Counted from the stretch's first letter, positions 27,885 through 38,047 are shown. The stretch: DNA of 64,000 bases from an uncultured Bacteroidia bacterium (GCA_902785065.1 CACZXH010000003.1:1-64000), one strand, 5' to 3'. Program-made: numbers and translations. The notes: generated by a model not told the origin, from the sequence alone.

Positions 27885-27916
27885 TTTGTCCGCAGGGCGT
27901 GCTTCGTGTAAATTTG
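27885..27916 (+). promoter_or_regulatory. Promoter of the forward mannan operon
   Basis: TTTG at 27885-27888, a 20-base spacer and TAAATTTG at 27909-27916 fit the consensus, about 27 bases before the first mannanase gene. No clear operator dyad is seen beside it. Confidence 0.75.
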
Positions 27917-27942
27917 TATCGTTCAAATTGACGCGCGCCAAC

Positions 27943-29238
27943 ATGATTAAGCAGACACTGAAATCGACCCTGTTCGCAGGAATCGCCTTCCTGGCCGCCG
28001 CTTGCGGCCCCCAATCCGAGCCTGCGGCCTTCGTCCGGGTCGAAAACGGCCAGTTTATCCGTAATGGCCGTTCATATTCGTACATTGGAACCAACTTCTG
28101 GTATGGCCCTATCCTGGCCTCGGAGGGCATGGGTGGAGATTATGACCGCCTCGTCCGGGAGCTGGATACCCTCCAGGAACTGGGTATCGACAACCTTCGG
28201 GTTTTGGTAGGCGGGGATGGCCCCGACGGCGTTTTCTCCCGTATCGAGCCTACCCTGCAGAAAGAGCCCGGGGTGTATAATGATACTATTTTGACTGGAT
28301 TAGACCGTTTTTTGGTCGAACTCGGGAAACGGGACATGCAGGCCGTCCTGTATCTGAACAATTCCTGGGAATGGTCCGGCGGCTACGGCATGTACCTGGA
28401 ATGGGCCGGCGCTGGAAAAGCGCTGATCCCGCTTGTGGACGGATATACGCCGTTCATGCGCCAGATGGCGCAGTTCTCGACGAATGAGAAGGCTCAGGAA
28501 TTGTTCTTCAACCATTTGAAAACCATTGTCGGCCGTACCAATTCCGTGACTGGGAAACCTTACAGTGAGGATCCCGCGATTTTCTCCTGGCAGATCGGCA
28601 ACGAACCCCGTTGTTTCTCCGACGACCCGGCTGTCCGCGAGGGCTTCATCGGCTGGCTGATGGAAGCCGCCCGCCTCATCAAGGAAATCGACCCGAACCA
28701 TATGGTCTCTACCGGCAATGAAGGCCTGATGGGCTGCGAGAACGATCCGGCGCTGCTGGAAGCTGTCGCCGCCATCCCGGACATCGATTACATGACCATC
28801 CATATCTGGCCCTACAACTGGAGCTGGGCACGGGCGGACAGCCTCGTGGAGGATCTCCCGGGCGCATGCGCGAAAACGGATGAATATATCGCCACCCATC
28901 TGGCCCTGGCGCAGATATACGGGCAGCCCGTCGTCGTGGAGGAGTTCGGTTTCCCCCGGGACGGTTTCTCGCCTGAGCGCACGGCCACGACCGAGGGCCG
29001 TGACACGTACTACCACCACCTCTTCTCCAAGGTGGGTAAAGAGATCGCCGGGGCGAATTTCTGGGGCTGGAGTGGTTACGCACGCCCGCGGCACACCCAG
29101 TGGGAACGGGGGGACGATTATGCCGGCGACCCGGCCCAGGAGGCCCAGGGCCTGAACGGCGTATACGCCGACGATACGACCGTGGAAATCATCAAACAAT
29201 CCATAACCAACATCAACCAAAAACCAAACAACCAGTAG
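27943..29238 (+). CDS. GH5 subfamily 7-type endo-beta-1,4-mannanase lipoprotein
   Basis: The protein has 431 residues from the ATG at 27943, with a lipobox (LAAAC, Cys21). The (beta/alpha)8 catalytic domain covers the rest. GTNFWYG and NLRVLVGGDG near the start, QIGNEPRCF with acid/base Glu221, HIWPYNWSW, and VVEEFGFPRDG with nucleophile Glu334 match GH5_7 mannanases. These cut internal beta-1,4-mannosidic bonds in mannan, glucomannan and galactomannan. It is first in the forward operon, one base before the SusC gene. The lipid anchor suggests the outer membrane, but which face is not known. Confidence 0.85.
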   Translation: MIKQTLKSTLFAGIAFLAAACGPQSEPAAFVRVENGQFIRNGRSYSYIGTNFWYGPILASEGMGGDYDRLVRELDTLQELGIDNLRVLVGGDGPDGVFSRIEPTLQKEPGVYNDTILTGLDRFLVELGKRDMQAVLYLNNSWEWSGGYGMYLEWAGAGKALIPLVDGYTPFMRQMAQFSTNEKAQELFFNHLKTIVGRTNSVTGKPYSEDPAIFSWQIGNEPRCFSDDPAVREGFIGWLMEAARLIKEIDPNHMVSTGNEGLMGCENDPALLEAVAAIPDIDYMTIHIWPYNWSWARADSLVEDLPGACAKTDEYIATHLALAQIYGQPVVVEEFGFPRDGFSPERTATTEGRDTYYHHLFSKVGKEIAGANFWGWSGYARPRHTQWERGDDYAGDPAQEAQGLNGVYADDTTVEIIKQSITNINQKPNNQ

Positions 29239-29239
29239 C

Positions 29240-32200
29240 ATGAAAAACAAGCTGTTAGCCTTCATGCTTGCGCTCCTTGCGACCGCGGGGACCCTGTTCG
29301 CCCAGAACAGGGTCATGGGTACCGTCACCGACGATATCGGCCCGGTCATCGGCGCCAGCGTGATGGAAAAAGGCACCCAGAACGGTGCCGTCACAGACCT
29401 GGATGGAAACTACGTGATCACGGTGAAGCCCGGAGCGACGCTCGTGTTCTCTTCCATCGGCTATGCAACGCAGGAGATCGAGGTGGGCAGCCAGTCCCGC
29501 ATCAATGTCCTCCTGAAAGAAGACACCGAATTCCTCGACGAAGTCGTCGTCGTGGGTTACGGTACCATGAAGCGGAGCGACCTCTCCGGCGCTTCCGTAT
29601 CCATGAAGGAAGAAGACCTCAAGGGGTCCGTCATCACCAACCTGGACCAGTCCCTGCAGGGCCGCGCCGCCGGTGTTTCCGCGGTGCAGACCTCCGGTGC
29701 GCCGGGTTCCTCCTCCTCCATCCGTGTCCGTGGCCAGGCGACTGTCAATGCCAACGCGGAACCGCTGTACGTCATCGACGGCGTGATCGTCCAGGGCGGC
29801 GGCAATTCCGGCGGTGACTTCGGTCTCGGCGGCCTCGGAAACGGCAAGATTTCCACTATCTCCCCGCTGGCGACCATCAATCCCGCCGATATCGTGTCCA
29901 TGGAAATCCTCAAGGACGCGTCCGCTACGGCGATCTACGGCGCCCAGGGCGCGAACGGTGTCGTCCTCATCACCACCAAGCACGGCAAGGCCGGCGATGC
30001 GAAGTTCTCCTATGACGGCATGTTCGCGGTCTCCCGCCAGAACAGCCGCATCGACATGATGGACCTCCGTCAGTTCGCCGAATACTACAACGACCTCGCC
30101 GGTCAGGGTCTTGTGGACCACAACGGCTACTATGCCGATCCCTCCATCCTCGGCAAGGGTACCAACTGGCAGGATGAGGTGTTCCGCACCGCCCTGCAGC
30201 ACCAGCACCAGGTCAGCGCCCAGGGCGGCTCCGAGAAGGTGCAGTACTACATTTCCGGTTCCTACATGGACCAGCAGGGTACCATCATCGGTTCCAACTT
30301 CGACCGTCTCTCCTTCCGCACCAACGTGGATGCGCAGCTCAAGGACTGGTTTAAGCTGGGCGTGAACGCCACTTACGCCATCACCAACGACGATATCAAG
30401 CTCGCCGATGGTCAGGAAGGTGTCATCTTCTACTCCCTGAGCACGTTGCCTGATATCCCGGTCTATGACCTGGATGGCAACTATTCCACGACGGTCCGTG
30501 AGGGTTATACCTCCGCCAACCCCGTGGCCCTGGCCATGCTGGACCAGAACCTCCTCAAGCGCCAGAAACTCACCGGCAACGTCTATGCGGACATCACGCC
30601 CCTCAAGCATTTCACCTGGCGCAGCGAGGTCGGTTTCGACGTCTCCAACTCCGAGGCCACGACCTATAAGCCGATGGTGAACCTCGGCGGCTGGCAGCGC
30701 GGCAACAACTCCATGAGCACCCAGCGCAACGCCAGCACCTACTGGTCCCTCAAGAACTACCTGACCTACGCCAATTCCTTCGGCAAGCACAGCCTGACGG
30801 CCATGGTGGGCCAGGAAGCCTGGGAGTCCCGCTGGAACTACCTCAGCGCCAGCAACACCGGTCTTCCTTCGGATGATATCCACAACATTTCGCTCGCCAC
30901 CGGCAACCCGACCGTGGGCTCCGGTTTCGGCTCCTCCGCGATGGCGTCCTTCTTCACCCGTGAGACCTACAACTATGACGACCGCTACCTGGCGACCTAC
31001 ACCTTCCGCCGGGACGGTTCCTCCAACTTCGGCCCGGATAACCGGTGGGCGAATTTCCATTCCTTCGCGGCTTCCTGGCGCTTCACCAACGAGGCTTTCC
31101 TGAAGGATTTCTCCCACTCCATCGGCCTGGACAACGGTAAGATCCGCGTGGGCTGGGGCCAGACGGGTAACGCCAACATCGGCGGCGGCGCCTGGGAGTC
31201 CGGCATGAGAAAGATGCCGACCGGCCTCGGCGACAGCCAGCGTCCGGCGAACATTTCCAACACCGGTATCCACTGGGAGAAGCAGGTGCAGACGAACCTC
31301 GGTTTCGACCTGAACTTCCTGAAGAACCGAATCAACCTGACGGTGGACCTCTACAAGAAGGTCTCTTCCGACATGCTGATGTCCCTGACCCTCCCGTCCT
31401 ACATGGGTACGCAGGGCAACGGATCCTCCGCCCTCGCGGCGCCGAAGGGCAATTTCGGCACCATCGAGAACAAGGGTCTGGAAATCACCCTGGACACGCA
31501 TCCGATCGACAAGAAGAACTTCAGCTGGGACAGCAATTTCCAGATTTCCTTCAACCGGAACAAGCTCGTCGCCCTGGACGGTTCCGCCAACGCACAGCTC
31601 GTGGGCTACGGCCAGTGGAGCGACATCGTTTCCGTGACCGAGGTCGGCCAGCCCCTGTACAACTTCTACGGCTATGTCGTGGAAGGCGTGTACGAGTCCC
31701 TGGAGGACATCCAGAATTCCCCGAAGGCGGAGAAATATCCGGCTGATGGTGTGTTCAACCGGGCCACCACCGTCTGGGTCGGCGATATCAAGTTCAAGGA
31801 TATCAACGGTGACAACGTCATCAACGAGCACGACCAGACCAGCATCGGGTCCCCGCTTCCGAAGTTCACCTTCGGCTGGACGAACTCCTTCCGTTACAAG
31901 AATGTGGACCTGTCCGTGTTCCTGAACGGTTCCTATGGCAACAAGGTCCTCAACTACAACATGATGGGCCAGGGCTACAACGGCCTCGTGCACATGAACA
32001 GCACCTGGACGAACCAGCACGTGTCCATCCAGGACCGCGCCCGGCTCGCCGTCGTGGACGCCGAGAAGACATATGACGATGGCTCCATGTGGTATGACGA
32101 TATCACCAACGTGAAGGTCGCCAATCCCGGCACCAAGACTCCGCGTCCGACCATCCAGGACCCGAACGACAATGACCGTCTCAGCACCCGCTACATCGAG

Positions 32201-32455
32201 GACGGCTCCTACCTCCGCGTCAAGAACATCACCCTGGGCTACACGTTCCCGAAGAACGTGCTCCAGAAGGCGAAGATCGACAACGTGCGTGTCTACATGA
32301 ACATCCAGAACCTCTACACCTTCACGAAGTATACCGGTTTCGATCCGGAAGTGGGCGCTTCCACCCAGGATTCCTCCGGTATGGCCTTCGGTGTGGACAA
32401 TGGACGTTATCCTTCCCCGATGACCTGTTCCTTCGGCCTGAATATCACTTTCTAA
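29240..32455 (+). CDS. SusC-like TonB-dependent outer-membrane transporter
   Basis: The protein has 1071 residues. A signal peptide (ending LFAQ) is followed by a carboxypeptidase-regulatory-like domain (about 24-105), the FLDEVVVVGYGTMKRSDLSGA junction typical of SusC proteins, a plug domain (about 115-240) with IDGVIVQGG and EILKDASATAIYGAQGANGVVLITTKHG, and a 22-strand-type barrel ending in NITF. It imports mannooligosaccharides together with the SusD partner encoded 18 bases downstream, using TonB energy. The substrate is inferred from neighbours. It shares little detail with the second SusC at 53072, so the two pairs are not a recent duplication. Confidence 0.93.
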   Translation: MKNKLLAFMLALLATAGTLFAQNRVMGTVTDDIGPVIGASVMEKGTQNGAVTDLDGNYVITVKPGATLVFSSIGYATQEIEVGSQSRINVLLKEDTEFLDEVVVVGYGTMKRSDLSGASVSMKEEDLKGSVITNLDQSLQGRAAGVSAVQTSGAPGSSSSIRVRGQATVNANAEPLYVIDGVIVQGGGNSGGDFGLGGLGNGKISTISPLATINPADIVSMEILKDASATAIYGAQGANGVVLITTKHGKAGDAKFSYDGMFAVSRQNSRIDMMDLRQFAEYYNDLAGQGLVDHNGYYADPSILGKGTNWQDEVFRTALQHQHQVSAQGGSEKVQYYISGSYMDQQGTIIGSNFDRLSFRTNVDAQLKDWFKLGVNATYAITNDDIKLADGQEGVIFYSLSTLPDIPVYDLDGNYSTTVREGYTSANPVALAMLDQNLLKRQKLTGNVYADITPLKHFTWRSEVGFDVSNSEATTYKPMVNLGGWQRGNNSMSTQRNASTYWSLKNYLTYANSFGKHSLTAMVGQEAWESRWNYLSASNTGLPSDDIHNISLATGNPTVGSGFGSSAMASFFTRETYNYDDRYLATYTFRRDGSSNFGPDNRWANFHSFAASWRFTNEAFLKDFSHSIGLDNGKIRVGWGQTGNANIGGGAWESGMRKMPTGLGDSQRPANISNTGIHWEKQVQTNLGFDLNFLKNRINLTVDLYKKVSSDMLMSLTLPSYMGTQGNGSSALAAPKGNFGTIENKGLEITLDTHPIDKKNFSWDSNFQISFNRNKLVALDGSANAQLVGYGQWSDIVSVTEVGQPLYNFYGYVVEGVYESLEDIQNSPKAEKYPADGVFNRATTVWVGDIKFKDINGDNVINEHDQTSIGSPLPKFTFGWTNSFRYKNVDLSVFLNGSYGNKVLNYNMMGQGYNGLVHMNSTWTNQHVSIQDRARLAVVDAEKTYDDGSMWYDDITNVKVANPGTKTPRPTIQDPNDNDRLSTRYIEDGSYLRVKNITLGYTFPKNVLQKAKIDNVRVYMNIQNLYTFTKYTGFDPEVGASTQDSSGMAFGVDNGRYPSPMTCSFGLNITF

Positions 32456-32473
32456 ACGATGGAGGATCAGCAA

Positions 32474-34255
32474 ATGAAAAACACATTGAAATATATCATC
32501 CTCGCCGCCGCCGTCGTTTTCGGCGCTGCTTCCTGTGAGAAGTTCCTGGACCGTCCGTCCGAGGATTCCTACACGACTGCCGACTTCTACAAGAATGACG
32601 CGCAAGTCGAGCAGGGCATCAACTATCTCTACAATTCCCCGTGGTACGACATCATCCGCTTCTACATCTACGGTTCCGAAACGATGTGCGGCAATGTCTA
32701 CCAGGGCCAGAACGCCTATTCCACCCTGACCGTGAACGGCACGGACCAGGACCTGAAGAACATGGCGTATTCCCTGTGGGCCGTGAACGCACAGTGCAAC
32801 ACGGTGATCAACAACATCCGGAATGCGGAGACCACCGCTTCCGAGGCTGTCAAGAACCGCTGCATCGGCGAAGCCCTCGCCTGGAAGGCGATGACCTATT
32901 TCTTCCTGGTGCGCACGTTCGGAGACGTCCCGATTATCCATGACAACACCGAGACGATCAAGGAGGCCAGCTACAATGAAGTGTACAAGGTCCAGAAGGC
33001 GGATGTCTACGAGTACATCATCCTGACCCTCGAAAAGGCGATGGAACTCCTTCCGAAGAACGCGTACATCGGCAAGCTCAACCGCATCGACTATTATGCC
33101 GCCGAGGCGCTGCTCGCCAAGGTCTATCTGACCAAGGCCGGCGTGGAAGGCTCCCTGAGCTCGGGCGACCTCGCCGCCGCGGCGCGGTATGCGAAGGACG
33201 TCATCGACAATTCCGGCCGTACCCTGACTCCGAAGTACTCCGACATTTTCCGGATGACGCCGGACAAGTTCCAGCAGACCGGGGAGGAACTCTTCACCTG
33301 GCATTGGCAGTGCAAGCAGGAAGCCTGGACTTCCCAGAACTCCATCCAGTGCGATGTGGGTCTCGTCGGATTCGATGAGAACGGCAACCTCTGGGGCGAC
33401 TGGAAGGGTCCCTCCATCGACCTGCAGGAGGCTTTCGGCGTGTCGGCGACGGACGACCCGACCAAGCGGGCCAACCTTGACGACCGCCGGCAGGCGACCA
33501 TGATGCTGTTCGGCGACCAGTACGACTACTTCTGGACCGACATGGGCGGTTTCGATTTCTACCGCTTCTTCTATGACGACAGCTATGCTCCCGGCGGCCT
33601 GACGGCCAACGCTTCCAACAAGTCCTTCGGCTGCGCCACCGGCGCCAACTATTGCAAGCACCTCTACGGAGATGTCGCCGACCATGTGGCGGCCTTCGGC
33701 TATCCGTCCTTCGGCATGTACAACCAGCTCCCGACGCACATCCTGCGCCTGGGCGATATCTACCTCGTCTATGCCGAGGCCGCTTTCCTGACGGGCAACA
33801 CGTCCGACGCCCTCCTTTATGTGAACAAGATCCGTGAGCGCGCCCATGCTGAACCGCTCGCTTCCGTCACTTACGAGGACATCTGGAAGGAACGCCGGCT
33901 GGAGCTCGCCCTCGAAGGCGACCGCTGGTATGACTACGTGCGCCGTTCCTACTATGACGTGAACGCCTGCATCGCCGACCTGAAGGCCCAGCACCGTTCT
34001 TTGTGGGCCGGTGACCTGAACGGGGTCTACAAGAACTTCGTGACGGACGCGCAGGGCAATTATGTCGGCCCAGGCGCCCACGAGTGGGATGCCAGCGCCA
34101 TCACCTACGATCCTTCCGAGGACCTGACCGATGTGAAGCCCTCCATGTTCACGATCCCGTTCCCGACGGAAGACGTCGTGATGAACCCGAACGTGGCTTC
34201 CACCGCCGAAGCGGTCCATGTGGACGTCCGCGAGACCTATTCCTATGACTTTTAA
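32474..34255 (+). CDS. SusD-like surface glycan-binding lipoprotein
   Basis: The protein has 593 residues from the ATG at 32474, 8 bases after GGAGGA. The lipobox is FGAASC (Cys21), followed by EKFLDRPSEDSYTT, the typical SusD N-terminus. TPR-like helices with RCIGEALAWKAMTYFFLVRTFGDVP and a C-terminal ERRLELALEGDRWYDYVR confirm the RagB/SusD family. It caps the SusC barrel and captures oligosaccharides at the surface. It pairs with the SusC gene directly upstream. Confidence 0.93.
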   Translation: MKNTLKYIILAAAVVFGAASCEKFLDRPSEDSYTTADFYKNDAQVEQGINYLYNSPWYDIIRFYIYGSETMCGNVYQGQNAYSTLTVNGTDQDLKNMAYSLWAVNAQCNTVINNIRNAETTASEAVKNRCIGEALAWKAMTYFFLVRTFGDVPIIHDNTETIKEASYNEVYKVQKADVYEYIILTLEKAMELLPKNAYIGKLNRIDYYAAEALLAKVYLTKAGVEGSLSSGDLAAAARYAKDVIDNSGRTLTPKYSDIFRMTPDKFQQTGEELFTWHWQCKQEAWTSQNSIQCDVGLVGFDENGNLWGDWKGPSIDLQEAFGVSATDDPTKRANLDDRRQATMMLFGDQYDYFWTDMGGFDFYRFFYDDSYAPGGLTANASNKSFGCATGANYCKHLYGDVADHVAAFGYPSFGMYNQLPTHILRLGDIYLVYAEAAFLTGNTSDALLYVNKIRERAHAEPLASVTYEDIWKERRLELALEGDRWYDYVRRSYYDVNACIADLKAQHRSLWAGDLNGVYKNFVTDAQGNYVGPGAHEWDASAITYDPSEDLTDVKPSMFTIPFPTEDVVMNPNVASTAEAVHVDVRETYSYDF

Positions 34256-34266
34256 TCCGTGACACG

Positions 34267-35568
34267 ATGAAAGCGATAACCAAATATACAGGCATCATCC
34301 TGGGTGTGGTTTTGGCCGCTTCCTGTACCAATCTGGATTATCCGGACCGCTACAAGGAGACGACCGGCGTTCCTACCGTCCACTTCGTCCGCTATGCGGA
34401 CCGGGACATCGCCATCACCCAGGCCAATATGGAAGAACTCGTGTGCGTGGTCGGTGACAACCTGACCAGCGTCCACGACATCTACTTCAACGACCAGGCC
34501 GCTGTCCTGAACTCGAGCTATATGACCCCGCACACCATCGTGGTCGCGGTGCCCAAGAACATGCCCAAGGAGCAGACGGACAAAATGTACCTGATTACCC
34601 GCGACAGTTCCGTCGTGGCCTACGACTTCAAGGTCCTCCCGCCGGCACCGAAGATTACCGGCATGTCCAACGAGTGGGCGAAGGCGGGCGAGACCGTCAG
34701 CGTCTACGGTTCCTACCTCTTCCCGCCGATCACCGTCGAATTCCCGGGCGCGGACCCGGTCGAGGTGACCTCCGGTGACGGGGATGCCGTGAGCGTGGTG
34801 GTTCCTGCCGGCGCGCAGCCGGGCAAGATCAAGGTCAACAACGCTTCCGGCACGGCCCAGTCCGTGTTCATGTACAAGGATTCCCGCGGCATGCTGTTCG
34901 ACTTCGACGGCGTGACCGGCCTGGACAACCACGGCTGGAACGGCCACAGTTCCCAGGACGATGACGGCACGGGCGTGAGCGGCCGCTTCCTGCAGTTCGG
35001 CGACGGCGCCACGCCGCTCACCGGCGACTGGGAGGAAGCCCACTTCTCCTTCGTCTACTGGCCGGGTTCCTGGAACGATCCCGAGAACTATCAGGACGGC
35101 CCGAATGGAATCCGTCTGACCGACCTCGCCGACTTTACCGACTGGCAGAACATGGCGCTCAAGTTCGAGATCTGCGTTCCCGCCTCCAACCCCTGGACCG
35201 GTACGCCGATGCAGATTGTGATGGCCGGTGTCGACAAGGTTACCTTCGGCGGTGCCGTGACGGATATCTACGGCAACCAGTGCGCCGGTGCCAACAACAC
35301 CTACATGTCCTCCAATGAGACGCCCCGCGGACTGTATCGTCCTTGGGCTGCGACCGGCAGCTTCGACACGGGCGGCAAGTGGGTCACCGCGACCATCCCG
35401 CTGGCGGAATTCACCTACGGTTGGGAAGGAACTCCTTCCTCCGGTACCCTGAATGCCGACAGCTTCTCCAGCCTGTGGCTCTTCATCTGCGCCGCCGGCG
35501 AAAAGCCTGCGGACTCCTGCACGCCGATCATCAAGATCGACAACATCCGTGCTGTCCCTTACAAATAA
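34267..35568 (+). CDS. Surface glycan-binding lipoprotein with IPT/TIG domain
   Basis: The protein has 433 residues with a lipobox (LAASC, Cys20). IPT/TIG-like beta sandwiches cover about 40-215 (for example PKITGMSNEWAKAGETVSVYGSYL). A C-terminal beta-rich region (about 220-433) is rich in Trp and Gly (GWNGHSSQDDDG, YWPGSWNDPENY), which suits sugar binding. This is the usual SusE/F-position surface glycan-binding protein, directly after SusD. It probably holds mannan at the cell surface. No catalytic motif is seen. Confidence 0.82.
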   Translation: MKAITKYTGIILGVVLAASCTNLDYPDRYKETTGVPTVHFVRYADRDIAITQANMEELVCVVGDNLTSVHDIYFNDQAAVLNSSYMTPHTIVVAVPKNMPKEQTDKMYLITRDSSVVAYDFKVLPPAPKITGMSNEWAKAGETVSVYGSYLFPPITVEFPGADPVEVTSGDGDAVSVVVPAGAQPGKIKVNNASGTAQSVFMYKDSRGMLFDFDGVTGLDNHGWNGHSSQDDDGTGVSGRFLQFGDGATPLTGDWEEAHFSFVYWPGSWNDPENYQDGPNGIRLTDLADFTDWQNMALKFEICVPASNPWTGTPMQIVMAGVDKVTFGGAVTDIYGNQCAGANNTYMSSNETPRGLYRPWAATGSFDTGGKWVTATIPLAEFTYGWEGTPSSGTLNADSFSSLWLFICAAGEKPADSCTPIIKIDNIRAVPYK

Positions 35569-35586
35569 TGAGAGGAGATTGAGATT

Positions 35587-37986
35587 ATGAAAAATGTATT
35601 GAAATATGCCGCCATCGCGGCTCTCTGCCTCTCGGCGGTCTCGCTGACCGGTTGCAAGCACGAGGAATACGATACCGACCAGTATGCCGGCGCTGTGGCG
35701 CTGAGCGCTGTCGCCCCGAACCCGGTGATGCGCGGCGGTGAGCTCCGCATCCTGGGCACGAACCTGGAGAACGTTACAGAGGTGCGTTTCGCCGGCGGTG
35801 TCAGCGTCACCGACATCAATGTCACCAAGTCCGGCGCCCACGGTGAACTGCGTGTCATGGTCCCGCTCGAGGGCCCTGTGGTGGGCAAGGTGTCCATCGT
35901 CACCAAGGACGGCACCGTCCTGGATTCCTTCGCGGACCTGGAGTTCACCGAACCCATCGAACTGGATTCCTTCGCTCCGGCGGAGGTCCTCTCCGGCGAT
36001 GTGGTCACCGTGAAGGGTGAATACCTGAACAACGTGCAGGAAGTGATCCTGGGCGGTGTGTACATCACGGAATTCGTGAGCAAGGACCGCCACGAACTGA
36101 AGTTCGTCGTCCCTTGCAACGCTGTCACCGGCTATGTCATCGTGGGCGACGTGAACGAGCTCGTCGATCCGAACACGATTCCGAACCAGATCTATTCCGC
36201 GACGGAGCTCGTCGTCGGGGATCCGACCGTGAACGAGGCCGCGAAGGCGACCTACAAGAGCGGGGATGTGATCACCGTCACGGGCGCCCACCTGGACATG
36301 ATCCAGAAAGTGGATCTCGTCGGCGCGGCGGATGTGGACTTCAACGTGGCCGAGGACGGCAAGAGCCTGTCCTTCACGCTCCCGGCCTCTGCCACCGATG
36401 GTGCGGTCACCCTCACTTCCTTCGCCGGCAAGGCCTTCTCCGCCGGTGAGATCGAGACCGTGACGGTCGCCGACCTCGCGATCAAGTCCCTCGCCGAGGA
36501 CGGCCGCTACAAGGCCGGCTGCCAGGTGGAGATCACCGGTTCCGACCTGGACCTCGTGTCCAAGGTGGACTTCGTCAACGGCCAGGCTTCCTTCTACCGC
36601 GACGGCGACAAGATCATCGCGACCCTGCCCGCCTCCGCCAAGGACGGCAGCGTGACCGTGACCCTGGATTCCGGCAAGCAGGCCTATACGCCCGAAATCG
36701 AGGTGGTGAAGCCGGTCGCGACCGGCGTGGACAAGACCGAGGCGGTCGCCGGCAAGGACAAGGTGGTCGTTTCCGGTACGGACCTCGACCTCGTGACGGG
36801 CGTCACGATCGGGGACAAGGTCCAGTCTTTCATCACCTGCGAGTTCTCCGTGAACAGCGCCGAGGAAGTGGTCGTGACCATTCCTGCTGCCGCTTACACC
36901 GGTGTCCTCACCCTGACTGCGGACAGCGGTTACGAAACCGTCACTGACGAAATCGCGGTGAGCTATGCCGAGCCGGTATCCATCGTCTTCGACCAGGAAT
37001 CCTATGAACTCGGGAAGAAAATCACCATCCTTGGCGAGCATCTGCTGCAGATCGACGCCATCTACGTCAAGGGCAAGAAGGTCGTCGAGTATCAGGTACG
37101 CGATGACAATGCTATGTCCTTCTCGCTGCCGGAGGCCATCGCCAGCCCGGGCGTGTACCGTCTGGAACTGGTCCTGCTGGACGGGACAGAGTTGACCTGG
37201 GCGGTGCCGTTCACGGTGACGGCTCCCTTCACGGAAACGGCCATCTGGGAAGGCAGCCAGATCATCAATGGCTGGGCCGGTGTCACGTTTGGTGACGACC
37301 GGTTTGTCTGGGCGAACATGGGCCTCAAGGAAGGCGATGTCATCAAGATCTACTTCACCGCTCCGGAAGAAGGATGGTGGGATCTCCAGCTTTGCAATGG
37401 CCACTGGGGCAACCTCTCCATCGAAGAACTGGACGGCGGCAACGAGATCAAGCAGGGTGCATTCCCCGGCGGAACGCAGACCTTCTCCTTCAATGTTACG
37501 GAAGCGATTGCCCAATCCCTGATGGAAGATGTGGGCTGGGGTGGCGCTTTCATCATCAACGGTGACGGAAATGTGGAAGTGACCAAGATTTCCCTGATCC
37601 AGTTCGGCTCGACGGAGACACTGCTCTGGGAAGGCCCCAGCGCCTATACGGGTGATTATGATCAGAATGCCGAACTGGGTTCTGAGGACGCCTGGCTGAA
37701 CGCCGGTCTGTACGAAGGCGCCGAGGTCCGCATCTATTTCACCCCGGACGACTGGAACGACTGGTCCATCCAGATCTTCGACGGCCACTGGAACGGCATG
37801 GGCTATGTCACCCCGAACGGAGCCCAGTGGAATGTGGAGAATACCCCCGATGCGGCCAAGAAGCGCTACGTGTCTTTCATCGCGGAAGGTGACGCCTTCA
37901 AGGCCCTGACTACCCTGGGGGGATGGGGCTATGCGATCATCCTGCAAGGCAAGAACATGGTCTTCGACAAGGTCGTCTTCTTCTAG
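35587..37986 (+). CDS. Large surface lipoprotein with about six IPT/TIG repeats and two C-terminal jelly-roll-like modules
   Basis: The protein has 799 residues with lipobox SLTGC (Cys23). About six IPT/TIG-type repeats of 80-90 residues run from about 40 to 545, each recognisable by a GxxVxVxGxxL pattern (SGDVVTVKGEYL, SGDVITVTGAHL, AGCQVEITGSDL, GKKITILGEHL). Two similar C-terminal modules follow (about 550-670 and 675-799). Both open with a WEG motif and contain (W/L)xNxGLxEGxxxxIYFT and a DGHW or NGHW Trp pair, resembling carbohydrate-binding jelly rolls. A stalk displaying a tandem sugar-binding tip is inferred. It is followed by an intercistronic hairpin. Confidence 0.78.
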   Translation: MKNVLKYAAIAALCLSAVSLTGCKHEEYDTDQYAGAVALSAVAPNPVMRGGELRILGTNLENVTEVRFAGGVSVTDINVTKSGAHGELRVMVPLEGPVVGKVSIVTKDGTVLDSFADLEFTEPIELDSFAPAEVLSGDVVTVKGEYLNNVQEVILGGVYITEFVSKDRHELKFVVPCNAVTGYVIVGDVNELVDPNTIPNQIYSATELVVGDPTVNEAAKATYKSGDVITVTGAHLDMIQKVDLVGAADVDFNVAEDGKSLSFTLPASATDGAVTLTSFAGKAFSAGEIETVTVADLAIKSLAEDGRYKAGCQVEITGSDLDLVSKVDFVNGQASFYRDGDKIIATLPASAKDGSVTVTLDSGKQAYTPEIEVVKPVATGVDKTEAVAGKDKVVVSGTDLDLVTGVTIGDKVQSFITCEFSVNSAEEVVVTIPAAAYTGVLTLTADSGYETVTDEIAVSYAEPVSIVFDQESYELGKKITILGEHLLQIDAIYVKGKKVVEYQVRDDNAMSFSLPEAIASPGVYRLELVLLDGTELTWAVPFTVTAPFTETAIWEGSQIINGWAGVTFGDDRFVWANMGLKEGDVIKIYFTAPEEGWWDLQLCNGHWGNLSIEELDGGNEIKQGAFPGGTQTFSFNVTEAIAQSLMEDVGWGGAFIINGDGNVEVTKISLIQFGSTETLLWEGPSAYTGDYDQNAELGSEDAWLNAGLYEGAEVRIYFTPDDWNDWSIQIFDGHWNGMGYVTPNGAQWNVENTPDAAKKRYVSFIAEGDAFKALTTLGGWGYAIILQGKNMVFDKVVFF

Positions 37987-38001
37987 CGACTCACTTTCAA
38001 T

Positions 38002-38027
38002 CCGGAGGGGGCTGACCCTCCCTCCGG
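38002..38027 (+). promoter_or_regulatory. Intercistronic hairpin before the GH26 gene
   Basis: CCGGAGGG (38002-38009) and CCCTCCGG (38020-38027) form an 8-base-pair GC stem in the 61-base gap between the surface lipoprotein and the first GH26. There is no T-run, so it is more likely an RNA stability or processing element than a terminator. Confidence 0.45.
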
Positions 38028-38047
38028 GTTCCATTCAACACATAACT

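Noticed and set aside
29255-34219. A 1654-residue open frame on the minus strand across the SusC and SusD genes
   Set aside because: It is a shadow of GC-rich codon use in the real genes. It is low in complexity (His, Val, Gly, Asp-rich), has no domain, and lies opposite two clear family members.
34252-38034. A 1260-residue minus-strand frame across the IPT lipoproteins
   Set aside because: The same codon-bias effect applies. The forward genes have lipoboxes and recognisable repeats, while the shadow has none.
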